From assembly GCA_947448495.1 (NCBI GenBank), contig CANFNX010000007.1, forward strand, positions 1 through 38,677: a DNA stretch of 38,677 bases, read 5' to 3'. The DNA comes from Bacteriovoracaceae bacterium. Its GTDB lineage: Bacteria; Bdellovibrionota; Bacteriovoracia; Bacteriovoracales; Bacteriovoracaceae. The notes below the pieces were generated by a model, which saw only the letters and a program-made list of their open reading frames with translations, made no database searches and had not been told where the DNA came from. Below, piece by piece: positions 32,944 through 38,677 of the stretch (its first letter is position 1; the number at the start of each line of letters is the position of its first letter). The position numbers and the translations under genes were made by a program.

Positions 32944-33421
32944 AATGATGAATCATGATTTTAATCTTGTCTTGATCAATTCCCAGTTCAAAGTAATTTT
33001 GACAACGCTTGAGCTGCTCATTTTCGGTAGATATTTTCTTGAGTAACTCCAACTGATCACTTTCACTCAGGCAGCTTGGGTATTTGACGATTTCGGCGTG
33101 TGAGTTCTTGAATAAAACCTCCAGCATCACTTCAAGTGATTGCGTTTCAATCAGCTCATAAAACGATCTGGAATTTTGATATGTTTTTCCCACATTTTGG
33201 ACATATTGCTTTTGTAAGCCTTCTAGACCAACAAGAATTGATTCACATTTTTTAGGACTCAACATTTCTGGGTCATTGATTCCATGTGGCTTTTTATTAT
33301 CTTTTGCGATGGTTTTTGGTTGCGGTTCATCTGTCCCACCACCAGGGTGAACTTCAGTTTGAGCAAAGATGTTTTGCACCAATAAGAGAGAGCTGATTAG
33401 GGTTATAACTTTGATATTCAT
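32933..33421 (-). CDS. Exported HPGGG-motif protein, module copy 2
   Basis: A 162-residue protein with a signal peptide (1-20, ending FAQ), followed within five residues by HPGGG, as in the protein at 14359. The rest is charged and helical, with three cysteines in the mature part, and the end (KIKIMIHHYEK) resembles the copy 1 end (LKQLIKMYEE) in pattern. I take the ATG at 33421; a TTG nine bases upstream is in frame, and both have only a modest ribosome site. Both module copies show CCGATAGG just before the gene. It is divergent from the HTH gene at 33596. Function unknown. Confidence 0.78.
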   Translation of the reverse strand: MNIKVITLISSLLLVQNIFAQTEVHPGGGTDEPQPKTIAKDNKKPHGINDPEMLSPKKCESILVGLEGLQKQYVQNVGKTYQNSRSFYELIETQSLEVMLEVLFKNSHAEIVKYPSCLSESDQLELLKKISTENEQLKRCQNYFELGIDQDKIKIMIHHYEK

Positions 33422-33595
33422 CCTTCGCAACCTATCGGAAAGGAGAAGGTAATTCTTGAGTGAACCGCTTGACGCTCAACTAAATAACTGTATTTACATG
33501 GTTTTGCGTAACAATTTTTCCCCCGAATCTGGCGAGGCTTCAATTACCATCTGTGGAGTCCTGAAGAATTTGAACCGAAAACCAGGAATCAACGT

Positions 33596-33844
33596 ATGGA
33601 AGAAACATTAATTGATGGCCAAGACATTCGAATCATTTTGAAGTCTGCCTTTGAGTTGCGCAAAAGTAAAAATGCTTCTTACTCGATCAATGCTTTCGCG
33701 AGAGATCTCTCCATGAACCAAGGCTATCTCTCCAACATCATCAATGGAAAAAGATTACCCACGCCCAAAGTGGCCTATAACTTGGGAGTCTTTCTTGGAT
33801 TAGAAAAAGCCAAAATCCTCGACCTCGTTGCGAGAACTATTTAA
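33596..33844 (+). CDS. Short HTH protein, like the N-terminus of the TIGR02147 family
   Basis: An 82-residue protein with a helix-turn-helix: SINAFARDLSMNQGYLSNIINGKRLPTPKVAYNL (about 30-63). The preceding LKSAFELRKSKNASYS and the HTH match the start of TIGR02147-type proteins, which usually have about 270 residues; here only the DNA-binding part is present and the frame ends cleanly at a stop. It could be a stand-alone repressor or the remaining part of a longer gene. AGGAA precedes the ATG. It is divergent from module copy 2, 174 bp apart, so it could control that module (inference). Confidence 0.78.
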   Translation: MEETLIDGQDIRIILKSAFELRKSKNASYSINAFARDLSMNQGYLSNIINGKRLPTPKVAYNLGVFLGLEKAKILDLVARTI

Positions 33845-33944
33845 ATTGAATGAGACATTCCCCTGGAGTCAGTTTCTTTTCCATCCTCCTTAAAATCTTA
33901 AAAACATGTTGCTATATACACCTCATGAAATTCAAGGGGGTTCT

Positions 33945-34592
33945 ATGAAAAACAAACACAGTCTCTTTTTAATGTTCTCATTGATGTTCGTTTCATTATT
34001 CGTAAGTAGCGCTTTTGCTGCCAACGCTAGACAGACTAGTTCCAAGGATATCAAAAAAATCGTTTCTGCTTTTAACAGGAATCAAGTTTTAAGCTTTGAT
34101 CTTAAGTATGGTCTTGATTCGATTGATCAGGGGACTGATCCTACTTGTCCACCAGTTCCAGGAACTCGCCCGGGTTCGAACTGTATGCAGACAGTATGTA
34201 CCAAGCTAGGCACTTTGGGTTGTGATTCTCAAAGTGAGCTAGCTGAAGTTGCCAAGATCTGTTCAACTCAATTTGATGGAAGTTGTATCAGTGATGCTTG
34301 TACGAAGCGAGGTTCTTCGCTTAATTGCGATGATATGAGAGAGATTCAAGAAATTGGTCTTATTTGTTCAGGTCAGTATGGTTCGGCCTGTATGAACGAA
34401 GTTTGTAAACGCATGGGAAGTAGCCTTGAGTGTGACGATATCCGTGAACTTTCGGAAGTCGGTATAGCTTGCTCTCGAGTCAACTACGCTGCCATTGAAT
34501 GTTTAAAGTTTACTTGTTCACGTATGTGGTCAACTGATTGTGATGATATAGATGAATTGAGTCGTGTTTTAAATTCTTGTAAAGGGAATTAA
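33945..34592 (+). CDS. Exported protein with four Cys-rich tandem repeats
   Basis: A 215-residue protein with a signal peptide (1-25 or so, ending AFAA). After a short linker come four repeats of 34-37 residues (80-212), each with the spacing C-x4-C-x7/8-C-x12-C: cysteines 80/85/93/106, 114/119/128/141, 149/154/163/176 and 186/191/199/212. Conserved parts are CDDxxELxEV in the second half of each repeat. All sixteen cysteines are in register, so two disulfides per repeat are likely in the oxidising periplasm or outside. No known family. The upstream ATG at 33906 is less likely since AGGGGG stands just before the ATG at 33945. Confidence 0.82.
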   Translation: MKNKHSLFLMFSLMFVSLFVSSAFAANARQTSSKDIKKIVSAFNRNQVLSFDLKYGLDSIDQGTDPTCPPVPGTRPGSNCMQTVCTKLGTLGCDSQSELAEVAKICSTQFDGSCISDACTKRGSSLNCDDMREIQEIGLICSGQYGSACMNEVCKRMGSSLECDDIRELSEVGIACSRVNYAAIECLKFTCSRMWSTDCDDIDELSRVLNSCKGN

Positions 34593-34643
34593 GAGGGTCT
34601 CACTTTTAATGTTTAAACTTGAAATTGATAATAGGATTTAAAA

Positions 34644-35018
34644 ATGAAAAAATTTATTTTAGGAATGATTTTTGTAGCAAGTACTGCTCAGGCATCGGAT
34701 ATTTATTTATCATCCGGTCAATCAATTGTTTTGGGTAGCCAGACTATAAGCTGTATGGGGAGTCCTCAGCATGATGGGCAATCTGCATGTACGATTACAA
34801 AAAGACTCTCAAAGATAGAACTCTACAATCGTGCCCGAAATGTCGGTGTGGGTGGTTGCTATATCTTCAATAATGGGTATGCCTTCGGAGTCATGGATTC
34901 TAGAGGGAAGCAAATTAGTATGACCTATATGTGTGATAATCCTGATGGCGAATATTGTGAGGCTCCAGTAAAAGGTCTCATTCAATTGGCCTGTGAGCTA
35001 GGAAAGTGCAGAGATTAA
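34644..35018 (+). CDS. Small exported cysteine-rich protein
   Basis: A 124-residue protein with a signal peptide (1-17, ending AQA). The mature part has seven cysteines (in SCMG, SACT, GGCY, MCDN, YCE, ACEL and KCRD) and a central GVGGCYIFNNGYAFGVM stretch. The N-terminal DIYLSSGQSIVLGSQTI is beta-like. Unknown family. AGGATTT precedes the ATG. It follows the Cys-rich repeat gene by 51 bp on the same strand and may be cotranscribed; both would need disulfide formation in the same compartment. Confidence 0.75.
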   Translation: MKKFILGMIFVASTAQASDIYLSSGQSIVLGSQTISCMGSPQHDGQSACTITKRLSKIELYNRARNVGVGGCYIFNNGYAFGVMDSRGKQISMTYMCDNPDGEYCEAPVKGLIQLACELGKCRD

Positions 35019-35046
35019 TAAATCAATCAAATAAATGGAGGAGTGT

Positions 35047-35106
35047 ATGAAGAAAATTATGTTATGTTTTGTCCTCATACCGGTCGCAAGTCCATTTTTC
35101 ATTTGA
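35047..35106 (+). pseudogene. Truncated exported-protein start (19 codons)
   Basis: A perfect ribosome site (GGAGGAG) leads an ATG and a 19-residue signal-peptide-like frame, MKKIMLCFVLIPVASPFFI, then a stop. A transcription terminator follows within 25 bp. It looks like the start of an exported-protein gene whose body was deleted; a real hydrophobic micropeptide is the other option. Confidence 0.5.
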
Positions 35107-35130
35107 AGTTAATGTTGGTTAGTTTAGATT

Positions 35131-35159
35131 AAAGCACTATCAAGAATGGATAGTGCTTT
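35131..35159 (+). terminator. Terminator after the exported-protein pair and the 19-codon frame
   Basis: A perfect 11-bp stem (AAAGCACTATC / GATAGTGCTTT) with a 7-nt loop, followed by a T-rich stretch. The rest of 35160-35338 holds no gene that I can see. Confidence 0.8.
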
Positions 35160-35338
35160 AATCACTTTCTTTTTATCCTTGCTAGATCTTATTTCTCATC
35201 TTTTATAACTTTACGAATTCACTGCCCCTTCAGGAGAAATCAATTCCACGGGAATTAGTTTCACCTGTCCAAGTGTTTATTAAGAAATTGTTAATTGTTA
35301 TTCTTTAATTTCTGTTTTCATTTAAAAAAGGAGTTTTA

Positions 35339-36493
35339 ATGAAAAAACTGACGATGTCTTTATGCATGCTTGTTGGTCTTTGTGCCCAAGCTGCATCTCA
35401 CGGCAGTCCCCTCCCATCCAAATATGTTGAATCAAGACTTACGACAAAGTCTTTTCTTTCGCTTAATTCCTTCCGTGAAATGAATGTAAGCTCAGAAAAT
35501 GGTACCTTGGTTTTTAAAGATTATGGCCACCTTTCTGATGTCATGAGCAAGTTGTCTGAGCTGTCACAAGAAGAAAGAATAAGATTTGAAGATTCAATTA
35601 ATTTTAGATCTCTCGAATCAATTGAATATTTAGTCAATGAAGCCGAAGTTAATAACTTGGAAATATTCTTCGCTGGAGTTGATCCGAATCTATCAAGAGA
35701 AGAATATGAAAAGATGGGCTATTTTTATGAATATACTTCTTTGTACAAAGATTACCTTGATAAAGGTGTTATTGAACAAATTCTTGAAAAGGATGGTTCA
35801 GAAAGTTTTGAGCTTTTCGTCAAAGTGCCTCACTATTCGACTGTCTTGAATGAAAAAGGGGAACTCAGGGTTGGGGAGGAGACCTTTATTTTTAAAGGCT
35901 TCGAACTAAACGTTTTATCGAAAGATGGTGAAGTTGTTAGAACAATTGATTATAAAAAAAATAGTATGGATGGCAAGAAGATGGCCCACGATTTGAAAGA
36001 GCAAGATGATTGGTGGTGGATCTGGACCTACGATGGGAATGATAAGAGATATCGCATGGGTGTCATTCAATACACACTTCATGAGGATGTTTATTTTTTC
36101 TATATGTCGTCAGAGTTCTATGCCTTTGCGAAAGGGCAAAATAAGAGATTTTTTTCGTGGAAATACAGAAATGGCTACAAACCGGTTTATAGTATAGGTG
36201 GGCATTGGACTACCACGTTTAAAGCTAAGTCCTGTGCTGCCTGTCCTGTCGTCACAAATCCATGGCCTCTTTTAGATCTCAATGATCCATGGGAGGGGAC
36301 GACACCTTATTCATGGTCTGCGGCAACTGACCCTGATGGAATGTCCAATGACTTCAAGGTCTTTTTACAGCCGAATGAGACTTGGCATTTATATAATGGT
36401 TGGATAATTTCAGAAGACATCCATAGCCGTTATACCATGTATTTTAGTTTTTCAGGCGGATCTTCAGGCTACTTCTATACGCTTTCAAATTAA
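35339..36493 (+). CDS. Large exported protein of unknown function
   Basis: A 384-residue protein with a signal peptide (1-19, ending AQAA). The N-terminal part (about 45-110) has GTLVFKDYGHLSDVMSKLSEL followed by charged helices. The middle (190-300) is aromatic-rich with repeated Trp/Tyr strands (DDWWWIWTYDG, YFFYMSSEFYAFAKG, FSWKYRNGYKPVY), and a CAAC pair lies near 299-302. The end (WHLYNGWIISEDIHSRY, GYFYTL) is again beta-rich. Exported proteins with this 'LVFKDYEHL' type of start occur in Bacteroidota to my memory, but I cannot name the family. AAGGAG precedes the ATG; a terminator follows. Confidence 0.8.
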   Translation: MKKLTMSLCMLVGLCAQAASHGSPLPSKYVESRLTTKSFLSLNSFREMNVSSENGTLVFKDYGHLSDVMSKLSELSQEERIRFEDSINFRSLESIEYLVNEAEVNNLEIFFAGVDPNLSREEYEKMGYFYEYTSLYKDYLDKGVIEQILEKDGSESFELFVKVPHYSTVLNEKGELRVGEETFIFKGFELNVLSKDGEVVRTIDYKKNSMDGKKMAHDLKEQDDWWWIWTYDGNDKRYRMGVIQYTLHEDVYFFYMSSEFYAFAKGQNKRFFSWKYRNGYKPVYSIGGHWTTTFKAKSCAACPVVTNPWPLLDLNDPWEGTTPYSWSAATDPDGMSNDFKVFLQPNETWHLYNGWIISEDIHSRYTMYFSFSGGSSGYFYTLSN

Positions 36494-36501
36494 TTGAAAT
36501 G

Positions 36502-36525
36502 GGGAGCTGGTTTAGGCCAGCTCCC
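36502..36525. terminator. Bidirectional terminator
   Basis: GGGAGCTGG / CCAGCTCCC with loop TTTAGG, followed by ATTTTTT on the plus strand. It lies between two convergent exported-protein genes. Confidence 0.9.
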
Positions 36526-36530
36526 ATTTT

Positions 36531-37184
36531 TTATCTAAAATAACTCGGTAAAGATTTCGAAAGTCCATCAAGAGTCTGATGAAACTTTTTATTTGATAGG
36601 ATGAGGATTTCATCATCAATTTGGATGGATTGTACAAGCGATTTTGCCTTCATCCGAGCGCGATTCTCTTGGATAAAGGGAACCGCAAGATCGACTGGTA
36701 GTAAGGCAATGTCAGCGGCGATCGTTGAAGGTAAAAGAACGAGTAGGGCGCATAAGGCCGGATTATAAATACATTGCATTCCCAGATAACCCGTAAAATC
36801 TCCAGGCATTCTTCTGTAACGCATATCATAGTCATAAAAATCTCTTAGAGACTCCAAGTAATTTTTTTCAAGAGCTTCATTCATTCTTTGCAGATCCATG
36901 GTGACTTTTGTTCCTCCAAACGAGTGAACGATGTAGTTCTTTTTCTCAACTCTCAGGATGTAGCCCAGTTTTTGGCAGTCACCTGTACTTGATCTTTTCA
37001 GGCAGTGTCCCTGAAGCGAACTTCCATCTTTCTCATTGATCACATTCCGTCCCATAAGATCGAGCTTTGAATCCGCCATTTGTTCGTCTTGATCAAGGGT
37101 AGAGCGGTAGGTCTCACCAGTGCGAGAAGCGGCCTCAGTGCTCAGGGTGGCGAGGCAAAGTAGTAAAAAGCATAGTGAGCGCAT
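36531..37184 (-). CDS. Exported protein with a hydrophobic segment
   Basis: A 217-residue protein with a signal peptide (1-18, ending EAA). The mature part has cysteines at about 60, 70, 137 and 144 and one hydrophobic stretch (about 142-170: PALCALLVLLPSTIAADIALLPVDLAVPFI) that may span or touch a membrane. The end (SLVQSIQIDDEILILSNKKFHQTLDGLSKSLP) is alpha/beta. No family recognised. AAAGGACATGTC precedes the ATG. It is convergent with the large exported protein at 35339. Confidence 0.75.
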   Translation of the reverse strand: MRSLCFLLLCLATLSTEAASRTGETYRSTLDQDEQMADSKLDLMGRNVINEKDGSSLQGHCLKRSSTGDCQKLGYILRVEKKNYIVHSFGGTKVTMDLQRMNEALEKNYLESLRDFYDYDMRYRRMPGDFTGYLGMQCIYNPALCALLVLLPSTIAADIALLPVDLAVPFIQENRARMKAKSLVQSIQIDDEILILSNKKFHQTLDGLSKSLPSYFR

Positions 37185-37354
37185 GACATGTCCTTTGTTG
37201 TTGGACTCAGTTTAGCTCTTTTGCTTGTCCCATTGTTTGTCTCTAGTAACATATTCAAAGGGTGTAAAAGATTTAGACGCTAACCCGTCATATTTACATT
37301 CCCAGGGAATATGGTCTAATAACGATGCTAGGGCCAACGATGAGGGAGATATTT

Positions 37355-37561
37355 ATGACTGAGCAAAGGCTGATTGATTTGGAGATACGCTTTTCCCATC
37401 AAGATGATTTCTTGATGAAGCTTAATGAGGTTGTGACCGAGCAAGGGATCAAAATTGAGCGCTTGGAAAAAGAGTTGTTGGATTTAAAAAGAACTGCAAA
37501 TACTGGCACAAGTGTTGAGGGGAATCGAAACTTGGCAGATGATAAACCGCCTCATTATTAG
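37355..37561 (+). CDS. slyX: SlyX-family protein
   Basis: A 68-residue coiled-coil protein. The helix from residue 2 to 45 (EQRLIDLEIRFSHQDDFLMKLNEVV, ending LEKEL) and the final DDKPPHY are the signature of the SlyX family, found in many proteobacteria; its biochemical role is not known. An earlier in-frame ATG at 37325 exists, but GGGAG stands before the ATG at 37355, which also gives the usual family length. It is followed by a terminator and is not in an operon. Confidence 0.92.
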   Translation: MTEQRLIDLEIRFSHQDDFLMKLNEVVTEQGIKIERLEKELLDLKRTANTGTSVEGNRNLADDKPPHY

Positions 37562-37570
37562 AGATAAAAA

Positions 37571-37599
37571 AAAGACCCGGCCTATCAGACCGGGTCTTT
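37571..37599. terminator. Bidirectional terminator after slyX
   Basis: AAAGACCCGG / CCGGGTCTTT with a 9-nt loop and A/T runs on both sides. It serves slyX and the convergent exported-protein gene ending at 37604. Confidence 0.9.
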
Positions 37600-37603
37600 G
37601 AAT

Positions 37604-38167
37604 CTATTTTAATTCTTTAATAATATGTTTCACCAGTTTTTTATAGCTATAAATTTTGTAACGACCATTTTCATTCTTTTGACAAAATAGTTTCGATTCA
37701 TTTCCATCATTAATGATATTGACTGCTTCTTTCAGTGCTTCAGAGTGTTCTTCATTTGAAAGCGAGTCGAGGTTGAGCTTTTCATTCAGGTCTTGGATGA
37801 GCTGCTTTGGAAGAGCACCTTCTTTCGCTGCCGTAATTGTTCCAAGGGCCTGGTAGAATGTATTCAAATCATTTGCTCTTGTCTCATCTGCGGCGTCAAT
37901 CAAAGCAAACACACCCTCTGTTCCTGCAAAAGCTGTTGGTGGGATCAGCATCCAGCCTGGTCCTGGCGCAATGACAAATTCTACGGCCATGGTAGCAAGT
38001 GTGGCGGCACTGATAACGACTGCTCCCGAGATCGCCCCAGCTTTTTTGAAGTCTTTAATAAGTTCGGCCCTTGCCTTCGCCTTAACTTTGTAAGCATTTG
38101 AGCAATCAGCAAATGCAGTTGAACAAGTGACTAGGGTTAAAAGTGAAGCGGCGATTAATTTTTTCAT
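37604..38167 (-). CDS. Exported protein with a glycine/alanine-rich hydrophobic centre
   Basis: A 187-residue protein with a signal peptide (1-18, ending AFA). After Cys20 and a charged helix comes a hydrophobic part (about 44-92: AISGAVVISAATLATMAVEFVIAPGPGWMLI) that could form two membrane spans, then a helical region, a late cysteine (LFCQKN) and a basic tail (KKLVKHIIKELK). The layout is that of the protein at 20110-20781. The open frame extends 57 codons further upstream, but AAGGAGATATTT lies directly before the ATG at 38167. Function unknown. Confidence 0.8.
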   Translation of the reverse strand: MKKLIAASLLTLVTCSTAFADCSNAYKVKAKARAELIKDFKKAGAISGAVVISAATLATMAVEFVIAPGPGWMLIPPTAFAGTEGVFALIDAADETRANDLNTFYQALGTITAAKEGALPKQLIQDLNEKLNLDSLSNEEHSEALKEAVNIINDGNESKLFCQKNENGRYKIYSYKKLVKHIIKELK

Positions 38168-38297
38168 AAATATCTCCTTTGAAAATGAATGTGTGGTTCT
38201 TTTGAATTCTAAAGGGCCGTGGAGTCCACTAGGATTAAAAATGTTCTTAAAGTGGTTTGTGGAACTTGAATTGTAGGTTGTTAGGTTTTGTTTAGGT

Positions 38298-38348
38298 TTT
38301 AAACACTTGTTTAAATCAGTGATTTTCAGTAGTCTCAAACAATTGTTT
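38298..38348. promoter_or_regulatory. Two operator-like palindromes in the tolC promoter region
   Basis: Site 1 is TTTAAACA-CT-TGTTTAAA (38298-38315), with arms of 8 bp. Site 2 holds the perfect 12-bp palindrome AAACAATTGTTT (38337-38348). The two cores start 36 bp apart, and site 2 lies 19 bp before the tolC-like ATG. Both fit the consensus AAACANTTGTTTAAAT. Their palindromic form and position suggest a dimeric repressor site. Confidence 0.55.
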
Positions 38349-38367
38349 AAATTTACCAGAGGAAACC

Positions 38368-38677
38368 ATGAAATATCATGTAGTTAAGGCTGCTTTGCCT
38401 ATCGTTTTGTTGGCCAGTGCCCACTTGCACGCCATAACTCTCGAAGATTATCTTGATCAAGTTCGACTTAAAAACGGGGGAGTGAGAAGTACTAAGATCT
38501 CCGCTGAGGCCAAGGGCCTTAGAATGGGTGAAGGATCATTATTCTTTAAACCCTCTTTCTTTTTAAATGGCGAATACTACGATGATCAACGCCCTACCAA
38601 TGCTCCATCCTTTCAAGGGATTCAAACCTTAAGACATACCGTACGCACTGGTTTATCTCAAAATTTGAGAACTGGTA
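38368..38677 (+). CDS. TolC-family outer-membrane efflux protein, N-terminal part
   Basis: The frame runs from an ATG at 38368 off the right edge (103 residues). A signal peptide covers 1-22 or so (ending HLHA). The mature start, ITLEDYLDQVRLKN, then AEAKGLRMGEGSLFFKPSFFLNGEYYDDQ, is typical of TolC-family proteins: a helix beginning with TLEDYL, then a barrel strand (PSFFLNGEY). These proteins form the outer-membrane channel of type I secretion and multidrug efflux. GAGGAAACC precedes the ATG. The upstream region has two operator-like palindromes. Confidence 0.82.
   Translation, partial: MKYHVVKAALPIVLLASAHLHAITLEDYLDQVRLKNGGVRSTKISAEAKGLRMGEGSLFFKPSFFLNGEYYDDQRPTNAPSFQGIQTLRHTVRTGLSQNLRTG

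Overview
The window reads as chromosome of a Gram-negative predator-type bacterium of the Bdellovibrionota (Bacteriovorax/Peredibacter-like). This is inference. It rests on the many small Sec-exported proteins of no known family, secreted proteases (subtilisin, trypsin-like, caspase-like), a TolC-type outer-membrane protein, a TIGR02147-like HTH and a classical menaquinone operon. No rRNA or species marker is present, so the genus is not certain.

Region 1 (1-12.3 kb) is mostly housekeeping: an edge-truncated gene, a secreted S8 peptidase, ribosomal protein L28 (rpmB), a transketolase-CsbD-cysteine synthase operon (tkt, csbD-like, cysK), and a three-gene overlapping minus-strand operon (nucleosidase fusion, SPL-family radical SAM enzyme, 2OG-Fe(II) oxygenase). 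An aldo/keto reductase, a HAD-IG 5'-nucleotidase and a secreted trypsin-like protease with C-terminal ankyrin repeats follow.

Region 2 (12.3-20.8 kb) begins with tRNA-Ala(GGC) and is accessory. It has a secreted caspase/metacaspase-like peptidase coupled to a small exported protein. Next comes a two-gene module, an exported HPGGG protein overlapping a TPR protein with a winged-helix-like end. Two phage-type regulators (ORF6N, Rha) follow, then a row of five small exported proteins with repeated hairpins between them.

Region 3 (20.8-30 kb) is one tightly coupled minus-strand operon in the order ispB-aroF-ubiE-menB-menF-menD-menH-menA-menC-menE. It encodes the classical pathway from chorismate to menaquinone, the prenyl-tail synthase and a DAHP synthase that feeds the shikimate pathway.

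Region 4 (30-38.7 kb) is accessory and envelope-related: an outer-membrane barrel protein with a likely leaderless promoter, a frameshifted lipoprotein relic, a second paralogous HPGGG/TPR-winged-helix module, a small HTH regulator, an exported protein with four Cys-rich repeats, more exported proteins, slyX, and the start of a TolC-family gene behind two operator-like palindromes.

The best candidate for an undescribed system is the duplicated exported-protein/TPR-winged-helix module (14.36-16.06 kb and 31.76-33.42 kb). Both copies keep the same gene order, the same 11-nt overlap and the same motif after the signal peptide. Next are the caspase-like operon and the nucleosidase/radical SAM/oxygenase operon.
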